Assembly: GCF_010729305.1 (NCBI RefSeq)
Contig: NZ_AP022574.1
Coordinates: 1,674,001 to 1,738,000 of the forward strand
Origin: Mycolicibacterium psychrotolerans
Lineage (GTDB): Bacteria > Actinomycetota > Actinomycetes > Mycobacteriales > Mycobacteriaceae
Length of the DNA: 64,000 nt
Direction of reading: 5' to 3'
The position numbers were made by a program, and so were the translations under genes. Positions within the stretch are counted from its first letter, which is position 1. Every line of letters begins with the position of its first letter. Below the pieces are notes generated by a model. The model did not search any database. It worked only from the letters and a program-made list of their open reading frames with translations, and was not told where the DNA came from. This document shows, one piece after another, positions 52,780 to 61,134 of this stretch.

Positions 52780-53639
52780 CCGCCACCACCCTCGGCTACA
52801 TCGGCCTGGGCAATCAGGGCGCGCCGATGGCCAAGCGGCTCGTCGGCTGGCCCGGCGGACTGGTCGTGTTCGACGTGCGGGCCGAGGCGATGACACCCCT
52901 GGCCGAACAGGGCGCGACCGTGGCCGATAGCGTCGCCGACGTCGCCAAGGCGGCCGACGTGATCAGCGTGACCGTGCTGACGGACGCGCAGGTGCGCGAC
53001 GTCGTCGGCGAGCTCGGCGACCACGCAAAGCCAGGAACGGTCATCGCGATCCATTCCACGATCGAGCCCGGCACCGCGGCCGAACTGGCGGAGAGGTTGC
53101 AGCCGAGAGGGATTCACGTGGTCGATGCCCCCGTCAGCGGCGGCGCCGCAGCGGCCGACAAGGGCGAGCTCGCCGTGATGGTCGGCGCCGATGACGACGC
53201 CTACGACACGGTGAAGCCCGTGTTCAAGCAGTGGGCGTCGATGGTGGTGCGGGCCGGCGAACCGGGGGCGGGCACCCGGATGAAGCTGGCCCGCAACATG
53301 CTGACGTTCATCGGATTCGCCGCGGCCTGCGAGGCGCAGAGGCTGGCCGAGGCGGCCGGCATCGACCTGCAGAAGCTCGGCCGGGTGGTCCGGCACAGCG
53401 ACGCGCAGAGCGGCGGCCCCGGCGCGATCATGGTGCGCGACGACACCGGTCCGCTGAGCGCCGACCACTTCCTGTACGACATGTTCGTCCACACCCGTGG
53501 TCTCGCCGAGAAGGATCTGCGGCTGGCTCTCACGCTCGGTGAGGACACCGGCGTGGAGTTGCCGCTCGCCGAGATCGCCCTGCAGAACCTGGCGGCCGGA
53601 CTCGGTGTGCCGCATCCGACCTCGACGCCCAAGGAGTGA
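52776..53639 (+). CDS. 3-hydroxyisobutyrate dehydrogenase family protein (Rv0770-like)
   Basis: A 287-residue beta-hydroxyacid dehydrogenase. GYIGLGNQGAPMAKRL near the N-terminus is the NAD loop with the family's GxxxxPMA, the substrate motif is DAPVSGGAAAA near 117, and the catalytic Lys is in MKLARNML near 168. ATG overlaps the preceding SDR stop. It may act on a beta-hydroxyacid intermediate of the same pathway as AldA. Distinct in sequence from the member at 19386. Confidence 0.9.
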   Translation: MTATTLGYIGLGNQGAPMAKRLVGWPGGLVVFDVRAEAMTPLAEQGATVADSVADVAKAADVISVTVLTDAQVRDVVGELGDHAKPGTVIAIHSTIEPGTAAELAERLQPRGIHVVDAPVSGGAAAADKGELAVMVGADDDAYDTVKPVFKQWASMVVRAGEPGAGTRMKLARNMLTFIGFAAACEAQRLAEAAGIDLQKLGRVVRHSDAQSGGPGAIMVRDDTGPLSADHFLYDMFVHTRGLAEKDLRLALTLGEDTGVELPLAEIALQNLAAGLGVPHPTSTPKE

Positions 53640-54085
53640 CACCGATGGACGAACTGCGCCGCAAGGGCCTGGACAAGATGAACGAGGTGTACGGCTGGGA
53701 GATGCCGGACATGCCGGGGGAGTACTTCGCCCTCACCGCCGACCACCTCTTCGGCACGATCTGGACGCGGCCCGGCCTGTCCATGCGAGACAAGCGCATC
53801 ATGACGCTGACCGTGGTGACCGCGCTGGGGATCACCGATCTGGCCGAGATCCAGGCCAACGCCGCAATGGCCAACGAGGAGCTCACCGAGGACGAGCTCA
53901 AGGAGATGGCCATCTTCCTCACCCACTACCTGGGCTTCCCACTTGGCTCCAAACTCGACGGGGCGGTGACCAAGGTGGCCAAACAGCGCAAGAAGGCCGC
54001 CGAACGCGGCGGCGGGGAAGACAAGAAGGCGAATGTCAACGCGGCGCTGAACATGCACTCGGGGAGCACGCTCGATGACCAGTAG
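53636..54085 (+). CDS. Carboxymuconolactone decarboxylase-like protein (Rv0771-like)
   Basis: A 149-residue protein of the CMD/AhpD fold: helices around LSMRDKRIMTLTVVTALG and IQANAAMANEELTEDELKEM. The Cys-x-x-Cys of peroxidase-type AhpD proteins is missing, so a decarboxylase or binding role is more likely than redox. GTG at 53636 overlaps the previous stop (GTGA); ATG 53645 is an alternative. The last ~30 residues are Lys/Ala-rich. It overlaps the following unknown gene by 11 bp. Confidence 0.85.
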   Translation: MTPMDELRRKGLDKMNEVYGWEMPDMPGEYFALTADHLFGTIWTRPGLSMRDKRIMTLTVVTALGITDLAEIQANAAMANEELTEDELKEMAIFLTHYLGFPLGSKLDGAVTKVAKQRKKAAERGGGEDKKANVNAALNMHSGSTLDDQ

Positions 54086-55301
54086 GTATGCGGGGCTGAC
54101 CCGCGAACAGCTCGCCGTGCTCGTGCCCGAGCTGCTGCTCATCGGGCAGATGATCGATCGCTCCGGGATGGCATGGTGCATCAGCAATTTCGGCCGTGAG
54201 GCGATGCTGCAGATCGCCATCGAGGAGTGGATGGGTGCCAGCCCCATCTACACCCGGCGGATGCAGAAGGCGCTGCGCTACGAGGGCACCGACGTCATCA
54301 CGATCTTCAAGGGGCTGCAACTCGACATCGGCGCCCCGCCGCAGTTCATGGACTTCCGCTACACCGTGCACGACCGCTGGCATGGCGAGTTCCACCTCGA
54401 CCACTGCGGCGCACTGCTCGACGTCGAGCCCATGGGCGAGGACTACGTGCGCGGCATGTGCCACGACATCGAGGACCCGACCTTCGACGCCACCGCGGTG
54501 GCCACCAACCGCAGGGCGCAGATCAGGCCCATCCACCGGCCGCCGCGCGCCCCGGCCGACCGCCACCCGCACTGCGCGTGGACGGTCGTCATCGACGAAT
54601 CGCACCCGGAGGTCGCCGACCATCCGGTCCTCGAGGTGATCGCGCGCACCCGCGCGGCCCACACCGAGCTCGACCCGATCGAGCCTGCGAATGAGGGACA
54701 GAGCGATTACTCGGGAGAGCTGTTGTCGGACTTCGACTTCGGCGCGTTCTCCCACTCGGCGCTGGTGCGGATGGCCGACGAGGTCTGCCTGCAGATGCAC
54801 CTGCTCAACCTGTCGTTCGTGATCGCGGTGGGTGCCCGGGCCGGGGCGAACCTCGGGCTGGCGACCGACATCTGCACCAAGCAGCTCATCGGGGTGGCGG
54901 GCCTGGCCGCCGAGCGCATCCACCGTGCGCTCGGACTGCCCGACGGCATCGACGGTGCGATCGAGATGCTGCGGCTGCACCCGCTGCTGAATCCGGCCGC
55001 CTATGTCGACGCCGAGTTCGGACCCGACACGGTGCGGGTGCAGCGGTCACCGGCCCATGAGGACGGCGCCTGGGTGGCGCTGGTGCACCCGGACGAGGCC
55101 CGGCCGCTGCAGGCCGCGGTCGCCGCGATCGATCCGCACCTCGACGTGGAGCTCACCGGCACCCGCACCGACTGGACCGCGCAGGTGGTGCGGCGCGACA
55201 GTCCGGCCCGGGAGATGGGGGAGGTGTCGGTGGTGAAGTTCAGCGGCGGAGCGTCGTTCACCTTCGAGCCGCGTCGGTCCCTGCCGCTGACGGTCGTTTA
55301 A
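54075..55301 (+). CDS. Unrecognised His/Cys-rich protein in the aldA operon
   Basis: A 408-residue protein I cannot assign. A helical N-terminus (residues 1-95, containing WCISNFGREAMLQIAIEEWMG) leads to a dense His/Cys core: H99, H103, H107, H110, C111, C129, H130, H154, H164, H166, C167, with Trp and Asp between. This looks like a metal or heme/cluster site. Residues 210-320 are helical (SHSALVRMADEVCLQMHLL) and the C-terminal ~90 residues look alpha/beta. No signal peptide. It overlaps the CMD-like gene by 11 bp, so it belongs to the aldA operon. In M. tuberculosis purD follows Rv0771 directly, so this gene, the TetR and the P450 are extra here. Confidence 0.75.
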   Translation: MTSRYAGLTREQLAVLVPELLLIGQMIDRSGMAWCISNFGREAMLQIAIEEWMGASPIYTRRMQKALRYEGTDVITIFKGLQLDIGAPPQFMDFRYTVHDRWHGEFHLDHCGALLDVEPMGEDYVRGMCHDIEDPTFDATAVATNRRAQIRPIHRPPRAPADRHPHCAWTVVIDESHPEVADHPVLEVIARTRAAHTELDPIEPANEGQSDYSGELLSDFDFGAFSHSALVRMADEVCLQMHLLNLSFVIAVGARAGANLGLATDICTKQLIGVAGLAAERIHRALGLPDGIDGAIEMLRLHPLLNPAAYVDAEFGPDTVRVQRSPAHEDGAWVALVHPDEARPLQAAVAAIDPHLDVELTGTRTDWTAQVVRRDSPAREMGEVSVVKFSGGASFTFEPRRSLPLTVV

Positions 55302-55888
55302 GTCCGCAGCGCGCCGCCCACCCACCGGCGCAGATAACGGCGCAGCGCCGCCCCGCGGCGCGGTGGCCGCCCGGGATCGATGACGAAGGACTGGATCACC
55401 CGCAGCAGATGCTCGGCCAGTTCGTCGAGGTCGTCGTCTCCGTATCCGATGCCGGCCCAGTCGACGTCGAGACGTCCGACCATGTCGCGGGCGAACCGCA
55501 GCGCGACGTCGGAGGTGACGGACTCCACGTGCGCCGCCCCGCCCGGCACCATCAGCAGGCCGATGTACTTCTCCCGGGGCAGCCACTCCAGCGCCGTGGC
55601 AACCGCTTCGGTGACCGCGTCGGCCGGGTCGGTGACACCGGCGACGTGCGCGGCGAGGCGCTCCAGAAAGCCGTCGACGGCACGCACTGCCGCGGCCACC
55701 AGCAGCGCCTCGGTGCTGGGGAAGTACCGGTACACCGTCTGCCGGGTGACCCCGACAGTTCGGGCCACGTCGGAGATCGAGAAGTCGGCGCCGTGGTCCT
55801 CGATGGCCTTGCCCGCCGCAGCAAGGATCCGGCCGACTGCCTCCTCGTCCGAGGCGGGTTTGGCTCCAGACCAGCCGTGGGTGCGCAC
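55298..55888 (-). CDS. TetR-family regulator next to CYP125 paralogue
   Basis: A 196-residue TetR protein: HTH at residues ~36-60 (FSISDVARTVGVTRQTVYRYFPSTEALL). GTG at 55888, 19 bp after the P450 stop, so the pair form one operon. Its stop overlaps the convergent unknown gene in TTAA. The inverted repeat CATACAC-N12-GTGTATG upstream of the P450 is the best candidate for its operator. Confidence 0.88.
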   Translation of the reverse strand: MRTHGWSGAKPASDEEAVGRILAAAGKAIEDHGADFSISDVARTVGVTRQTVYRYFPSTEALLVAAAVRAVDGFLERLAAHVAGVTDPADAVTEAVATALEWLPREKYIGLLMVPGGAAHVESVTSDVALRFARDMVGRLDVDWAGIGYGDDDLDELAEHLLRVIQSFVIDPGRPPRRGAALRRYLRRWVGGALRT

Positions 55889-55907
55889 GATGGCACCCTA
55901 GTCCCGG

Positions 55908-57158
55908 CTACCGATAGGAGACCCGCAGCTCCTTCACCCCGTTGATCCACCCCGACCGCAGCCGCTGCGGTTCGGCCAACTTGGCGATGTCGGGGATCTG
56001 GCTGGCGATCTCGTCGAACATCAACTTGATCTCCATGCGCGCGAGGTTCGCCCCGATGCAGTAGTGCGCGCCGTTGCCGCCGAACGCCAGATGCGGGTTG
56101 GGGTCGCGCAGGATGTCGAACTCGAAGGGCCGGTCGAACACGTCCTCGTCGAAGTTGGCGGAACTGTAGAACAACCCGACCCGCTGGCCCTCGGCGATCG
56201 TCAGGCCGCCGAGCTCGACGTCGCGGTTGGCGGTGCGCTGGAAGCAGTGCACCGGCGTCGCCCAGCGGATGATCTCGTCGACGGCGGTCTGCGGCCGCTC
56301 GCGCTTGAACAGCTCCCACTGGTCGGGGTTCTCCAGGAACGCGTTCATGCCGTGGGTCATCGCGTTGCGGGTGGTCTCGTTGCCCGCGACGGCGAGCAGG
56401 ATGACGAAGAACGCGAACTCCACATCGGACATCGACTGCCCCTCGAGGTCGGCCTGCACCAGCCGGGTGACGATGTCGTCGGCGGGGCAACGACGGCGCT
56501 CCTCGGCCATCGTGTACGCGTAGCCCATCAACTCGGCGTTGGCGGTCGTGGGATCGGAGTCGAAGTCCGGGTCGTCGGTGTTCATGATGCAGTTCGTCCA
56601 GTGGAACAGCCGCTCGCGGTCGGCCTCGGGGACGCCGATCAGATCGGCGATGGCCAGCAGCGGCAACCCTATCGCGATGTCATCAACGAAGTTGCCGGCG
56701 TCCGTCTCGGCGGCGGCGCGCACGATCTGCCGCGCCGAGACAGCCAGTTTCTCCCCCAGCGTCGCGATGGCCCGCGGGGTGAACAGCCGCGACACGATCT
56801 TCCGCAGCCGGGTGTGCTCCGGAGCGTCATGGTTGATCAGGAGGGCCTTGGTCAGCTCCAACTGCTCGGCGGTGACGCCGTCGGGCAGTCGCATCACCGC
56901 ACCCTTCCGGTTGGTCGACCACAGGGCACCGTCACGCGAGATCGCCTTGATGTCCGCGTGACGGGAGATCACCCAGTAGCCGCCGTCGTCGAAGACCGAC
57001 TCCTGCTGCGCGTTCCACCACACCGGCGCCGTCCTGCGCAGCTCGGCGAACTCGGTCACCGGGATGCCGTGGAGCAGTACGTCCGGGTCGGTGAAGTCAT
57101 ACCCCGGGGGCAGGAGCGAAGCGACTCGGGGGGAGGTGGAGCCCTGGGGCAGAGACAT
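55908..57158 (-). CDS. Cytochrome P450, CYP125 family (steroid C26-hydroxylase type)
   Basis: A 416-residue P450 resembling CYP125A1. Shared stretches are LPPGYDFTDPD, HDAPEHTRLRKIVSRLFTPRA, VAGNETTRNAMTHGM (I-helix), IIRWATPVHCFQRTA, FYSSANFDEDVFDRPFEFDILRDPNPH and the heme loop FGGNGAHYCIGANLARM (Cys367). CYP125 enzymes hydroxylate the terminal carbon of the cholesterol side chain. ATG 57158 has AGGAG 8 bp upstream and gives the family start; 24 upstream codons are unlikely. It is unlinked to the main KstR cluster and has its own TetR, so it is probably a paralogue with a related terpenoid or sterol substrate. Confidence 0.88.
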   Translation of the reverse strand: MSLPQGSTSPRVASLLPPGYDFTDPDVLLHGIPVTEFAELRRTAPVWWNAQQESVFDDGGYWVISRHADIKAISRDGALWSTNRKGAVMRLPDGVTAEQLELTKALLINHDAPEHTRLRKIVSRLFTPRAIATLGEKLAVSARQIVRAAAETDAGNFVDDIAIGLPLLAIADLIGVPEADRERLFHWTNCIMNTDDPDFDSDPTTANAELMGYAYTMAEERRRCPADDIVTRLVQADLEGQSMSDVEFAFFVILLAVAGNETTRNAMTHGMNAFLENPDQWELFKRERPQTAVDEIIRWATPVHCFQRTANRDVELGGLTIAEGQRVGLFYSSANFDEDVFDRPFEFDILRDPNPHLAFGGNGAHYCIGANLARMEIKLMFDEIASQIPDIAKLAEPQRLRSGWINGVKELRVSYR

Positions 57159-57197
57159 GACGATCACTCCTGTGTGACGTGAAGCACTTTCCCTGAC

Positions 57198-57223
57198 CAT
57201 ACACTGTGAGGCATTGGTGTATG
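57198..57223. promoter_or_regulatory. Inverted repeat upstream of the CYP125 paralogue
   Basis: CATACAC and GTGTATG are perfect 7-bp arms separated by 12 bp, 40 bp before the P450 ATG and 50 bp before purD. Candidate operator for the TetR two genes downstream. Confidence 0.6.
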
Positions 57224-57272
57224 CCCGCAAGGTCTGCGCGACCGTGACGCCCTGCCATTAGGGTGGGCACCT

Positions 57273-58541
57273 GTGCACGTCCTGGTGATCGGTTCCGGAG
57301 CCCGCGAACATGCGCTGCTGCTTGCGCTGCGCCGAGACCCCGAGGTCGACGCGCTCTCGGTGGCGCCCGGCAACGCGGGCACCTCAGCGCTTGCCGACCA
57401 GTACGACGTGGATGTGACGTCGGGCGACGACGTCGTCGCGCTGGCACGCCGGGTGGGGGCCGATCTCGTCGTCATCGGGCCGGAAGTGCCGTTGGTGCTC
57501 GGCGTCGCGGACGCCGTGCGGGCCGCCGGCATCGCCTGCTTCGGTCCGACGCGCGACGCCGCCCGCATCGAGGGCTCCAAATCCTTCGCCAAGGACGTGA
57601 TGAACGCCGCCGGGGTGCGGACCGCGACCAGTGAGATCGTGGACAACCCCGGCCATCTCGACGCCGCGCTGGACCGGTTCGGGCCGCCCGGCGGTGACCG
57701 GGCCTGGGTCGTCAAGGACGACGGACTTGCGGCGGGCAAGGGCGTCGTGGTCACCGACGACCGCATCGTCGCCCGCGCCCACGCCGCCAGCCTGCTCGAG
57801 GCCGGCCACCCAGTGCTGCTCGAGTCCTTCCTCGACGGTCCCGAGGTGTCGCTGTTCTGCCTCGTCGACGGCGAGACGGTGGTGCCGCTGCTACCGGCGC
57901 AGGACTTCAAGCGTGTCGGTGACGGCGACACCGGCCCCAACACCGGGGGCATGGGCGCCTACACGCCGCTGCCGTGGTTGCCGGCGGACACGACCGACCG
58001 CATCGTGGACGAGATCATCAAACCCGTTGCCGCCGAACTGGTTCGGCGGGGCAGCGCATTCTCCGGCCTGCTCTACGCAGGTCTGGCGATCACCTCGAAG
58101 GGTCCGGCCGTCGTCGAATTCAACTGCCGCTTCGGCGATCCGGAGACCCAGGCGGTGCTGGCGCTGCTCGACTCCCCGCTGGGCCGGCTGCTGCGGGCGG
58201 CCGCCACCGGCGAGTTGGCCGCCGCGCCGGCGCCGCGCTGGCGTGACGGCGCGGCCGTCACGGTCGTCGTCGCCGCCGAGAACTATCCCGGCCGGCCCCG
58301 GGTCGGCGACGTCATTCACGGCGCCGACGCCGACGGCGTCCTGCATGCCGGTACCGCCCGCCGGGACGACGGGGCGCTGGTGTCCTCGGGCGGGCGGGTG
58401 CTCTCGGTGGTCGGCACCGGCGCCGACCTGGCGGCGGCACGCACCTCGGCGTACGCCATCCTGGATGGAATCCGGTTGCCCGGCAGTCACTTCCGCACCG
58501 ACATCGGGCAGGCCGCAGCCGAAGGACGGATCGGCCTCTAA
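57273..58541 (+). CDS. purD: Phosphoribosylamine-glycine ligase PurD
   Basis: A 422-residue ATP-grasp enzyme of purine synthesis (GAR synthetase). GSGAREHAL at the N-terminus, GPEVPLVLG, the ATP-grasp core [13 protein letters not shown], the characteristic [23 protein letters not shown] and [12 protein letters not shown] are all intact. GTG at 57273 starts the family sequence MHVLVIGSG. Housekeeping gene between two accessory lipid clusters. The M. tuberculosis neighbour ggtA is not found after it here. Confidence 0.97.
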   Translation: MHVLVIGSGAREHALLLALRRDPEVDALSVAPGNAGTSALADQYDVDVTSGDDVVALARRVGADLVVIGPEVPLVLGVADAVRAAGIACFGPTRDAARIEGSKSFAKDVMNAAGVRTATSEIVDNPGHLDAALDRFGPPGGDRAWVVKDDGLAAGKGVVVTDDRIVARAHAASLLEAGHPVLLESFLDGPEVSLFCLVDGETVVPLLPAQDFKRVGDGDTGPNTGGMGAYTPLPWLPADTTDRIVDEIIKPVAAELVRRGSAFSGLLYAGLAITSKGPAVVEFNCRFGDPETQAVLALLDSPLGRLLRAAATGELAAAPAPRWRDGAAVTVVVAAENYPGRPRVGDVIHGADADGVLHAGTARRDDGALVSSGGRVLSVVGTGADLAAARTSAYAILDGIRLPGSHFRTDIGQAAAEGRIGL

Positions 58542-59383
58542 ACCGTCAGCAACGGCGCCATCCAGCTCAGTTCGGAACTGAGCTGCGAGGACCAGAACGC
58601 CGCGTTGTGTCCACCCGGCGAGAACCCGCCGGCGGGCGGAGTCGGCAGTTGGCCGATGAACTGCCGGGTGGCCGAGGCGAACGGATCGTCGTCGCCGCAG
58701 TCGATGCGCACCGGGATGCCGGTCAAGCCGGCGAGGCCCCAGACGCTGTTGGCCTCGTAGTCCGCCGCGTCGTCGAAGGCGCCGGGCGCCGCAGCGCCGG
58801 CAGACGTCCACAGAGCAGGACTCACGGCACAGATCGCCGCGGTGCGCCCGGCGCCCAGCCGGGTGCCCAGCAGCAAGGCGCCGTAGCCGCCCATCGACCA
58901 GCCCAGGAATCCGACGCGCGACGTGTCGAGGCCCTGCTCGGCGAGCAGCGGCAGGAACTCGTCGAGCACCATCGCCCCCGAGTCGTCACCCGACGCGCGC
59001 CGGTGCCAGTAGCCGTTGCCGCCGTCGACCGCTGCCAACGCGAACGGTGGCAGGCCCGCCCGCACGGCGTCGGCGAGGAATTGCTCGGCGCCCATCGACA
59101 TCACTGTCTGGGCGCTGCTGTCCTTGCCGTGCAGCAGGATCACCGGCCGCAGCGGCGCGGTCTGCCCGGGCGGGCGGGCGACGATCCAGTTGGCCGGTGC
59201 GCCACCGCGCGCCGCCGACGGAAACGATCCCGCGGCATACGTCGGCGCGGCCGCCGGTGGCGCCCCCGCGGCTGTCGCCCGGCTCATCGCGGACACTGCG
59301 GCTACTCCTGTTGCGGTCGCGAGGCCCGCCCGGAAACCGAGCCCGAGCATCTCCCGCCGGCTGATCGTCGGCATGCGCGCCAT
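58538..59383 (-). CDS. Tat-exported esterase/lipase (Rv0774c-like)
   Basis: A 281-residue alpha/beta hydrolase. A twin-arginine signal ([10 protein letters not shown], residues 7-16) and Ala-rich export region end at an AxA near residue 40. The nucleophile Ser163 is in GWSMGGYGA, an Asp occurs in DCGDDDPF and the His in GGHNAAFW. It belongs to the esterase D/antigen 85-like group. Start: ATG 59383 is the middle of three clustered ATGs (59386, 59383, 59374); all leave the Tat motif intact. Its stop overlaps that of purD. Confidence 0.88.
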   Translation of the reverse strand: MARMPTISRREMLGLGFRAGLATATGVAAVSAMSRATAAGAPPAAAPTYAAGSFPSAARGGAPANWIVARPPGQTAPLRPVILLHGKDSSAQTVMSMGAEQFLADAVRAGLPPFALAAVDGGNGYWHRRASGDDSGAMVLDEFLPLLAEQGLDTSRVGFLGWSMGGYGALLLGTRLGAGRTAAICAVSPALWTSAGAAAPGAFDDAADYEANSVWGLAGLTGIPVRIDCGDDDPFASATRQFIGQLPTPPAGGFSPGGHNAAFWSSQLSSELSWMAPLLTV

Positions 59384-59457
59384 CATGCCAGCCCCACCCG
59401 TTCCAACATCCGGGCGAATTGCCGAAAGCCCGATGTCACAACCCTCTGACTGGCACG

Positions 59458-60066
59458 ATGTCAAGCGTGACGGCAGCAGTCACTCCCAAGGGAGAACGTC
59501 GGCGGTATGCGCTGGTCAGCGCCGCTGCCGACCTGCTGTGCGAAGGCGGCTTCGACGCCGTGCGGCACCGCGCCGTGGCCCGCCGCGCCGGACTGCCGCT
59601 GGCGTCGACGACCTACTATTTTTCTTCGCTGGACGACCTGATCGCCAAAGCCGTGGAGTACGTCGGAACGCTGGAAACCCAGGCGCTGCAGGACCGGGTG
59701 GCCGCTTTGTCGCGGCGCCGGCGCGGCGCCGAGTCGACCGCCGACATCCTCGTCGATTTGCTCGTCGGGGACAGTCCCGAGCGGGTGACCGAACAGTTGA
59801 TCTCACGCTACGAGCGGCTCATCGCGTGCGCGCGGCAACCGGGCCTGCGCGACATCCAGCGCAGGATCCTCAAGCACCGCACCGATGCCGTCATCGAGGT
59901 CGTCGAGCGCTGCGGCCGATCGGTGCGCGCGGAGCTGCTCACCGCGCTGGTGTGCGCGGTCGACGGCGCGGTGGTGGCGGCACTCGTCGGCGACGGCGCC
60001 GGACCCCGTGCCACGGCCAGGGCCACGCTGATCGACGTGATCGACGTGCTTGCCCCCTTCAACTAG
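59458..60066 (+). CDS. TetR-family regulator (Rv0775-like)
   Basis: A 202-residue TetR protein: HTH around residues 33-60 (FDAVRHRAVARRAGLPLASTTYYFSS). It is divergent from the exported esterase with 74 bp between, so it likely regulates that gene. The ATG at 59458 has no clear SD. Orthologous in position to Rv0775. Confidence 0.88.
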   Translation: MSSVTAAVTPKGERRRYALVSAAADLLCEGGFDAVRHRAVARRAGLPLASTTYYFSSLDDLIAKAVEYVGTLETQALQDRVAALSRRRRGAESTADILVDLLVGDSPERVTEQLISRYERLIACARQPGLRDIQRRILKHRTDAVIEVVERCGRSVRAELLTALVCAVDGAVVAALVGDGAGPRATARATLIDVIDVLAPFN

Positions 60067-60088
60067 CGACGTTTGTCTTCGTAGGCCG

Positions 60089-61093
60089 ATGGTTAACTCC
60101 CTTCCGGTGATCCTCACCGACTCCCTGGGCGCCGTCGTGGACACGGTCCTGGACCGGTCGGTGGTGCTGGGCTACACGAAGATCGGTTCGCGGCTGCGGG
60201 CGTTGTGGTGGCCCGCCGATCCCGCCCCGGACGCGATGGCCGGCAAGCGGGTGGTGGTCACCGGCGCCACGGCCGGCATCGGGGAGGCGATGGCGGGGTC
60301 GTTCGCGCGGCTCGGGGCCACCGTCCATCTGCTCGGCCGCGACCCGGGCAAAGTGGGTCGGTCCGCGGCAACCGTGCGCGCCGCCGTCCCGGGCGCCGAC
60401 GTGGTCGAGGAGGTCTGCGACGTCGCCGATCTCGCCGCGGTGCGGTCCTGGACCGCCGACTTGGCCGCGCGCGTCGATGCCTTGCACGGGCTGGTGCACA
60501 ACGCGGGAGTGATGCCCAAGGAGCGGGCCGAGACCGCGCAGGGTCACGAGGTGCAGCTGGCCTGCCACGTGCTCGGCCCGCATCTAATGACCGAGAACCT
60601 CCTGGGGTTGCTTGGCGCGGCCGGCGAGTCGGCCATCGTGTTCATGTCCTCGGGGGGCATGTACAGCGCGCCGGTGAAGCGTTGGACCGTCGACGAACTC
60701 GAATCGCGCGACGGCCCGTACAACGGGGTGCGCGTCTATGCGCGGACCAAACGGATGCAGGTACTGCTGGCCGATGCCTGGGCGAACCGGTTGAGCGACA
60801 GCACTATTCGCGTGTACAGCACGCATCCCGGCTGGGTCGAGACGCCCGGTGTCGCCGAGGCGCTGCCTGGCTTCCGGCGCGTGACCCGGCCGCTGCTGCG
60901 CGACACCGCCGACGGCGCCGACACCACCGTCTGGCTGGTGGCCACGCGTCCCGAATCCGGTCCAGGCCACTTCTGGCACGACCGCGCCCAGCGCCCAACG
61001 ACGTTCGGTTGGGAGCGGGGCGTGGATCCGAGGCTGGCCGCGTCGTTCTTCGACGAGGTTTCCGCGTTGGCCCTGCGGAGCACCGCCGGGTGA
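60089..61093 (+). CDS. Short-chain dehydrogenase with N-terminal extension
   Basis: A 334-residue SDR of the protochlorophyllide-reductase/DHRS-like group. A ~50-residue N-terminal extension (hydrophobic-aromatic, ends LRALWWPADPAPD) precedes TGATAGIGEAM. NAG near 145, Ser in FMSSGGMYS, Y/K in VYARTKRM. Such extensions resemble those of retinol-dehydrogenase-like and lipid-associated SDRs. It starts 22 bp after the TetR and may be co-transcribed. Substrate unknown. Confidence 0.85.
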   Translation: MVNSLPVILTDSLGAVVDTVLDRSVVLGYTKIGSRLRALWWPADPAPDAMAGKRVVVTGATAGIGEAMAGSFARLGATVHLLGRDPGKVGRSAATVRAAVPGADVVEEVCDVADLAAVRSWTADLAARVDALHGLVHNAGVMPKERAETAQGHEVQLACHVLGPHLMTENLLGLLGAAGESAIVFMSSGGMYSAPVKRWTVDELESRDGPYNGVRVYARTKRMQVLLADAWANRLSDSTIRVYSTHPGWVETPGVAEALPGFRRVTRPLLRDTADGADTTVWLVATRPESGPGHFWHDRAQRPTTFGWERGVDPRLAASFFDEVSALALRSTAG

Positions 61094-61134
61094 TCGATGA
61101 TGAGTGAGCCGAGCGACGAGTCAGGGGAGGCGTG

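Noticed and set aside
59407..59433. Inverted repeat CATCCGGGC ... GCCCGATG between the Tat esterase and its TetR
   Set aside because: The arms pair only with a bulge; suggestive of an operator but not strong enough to list.
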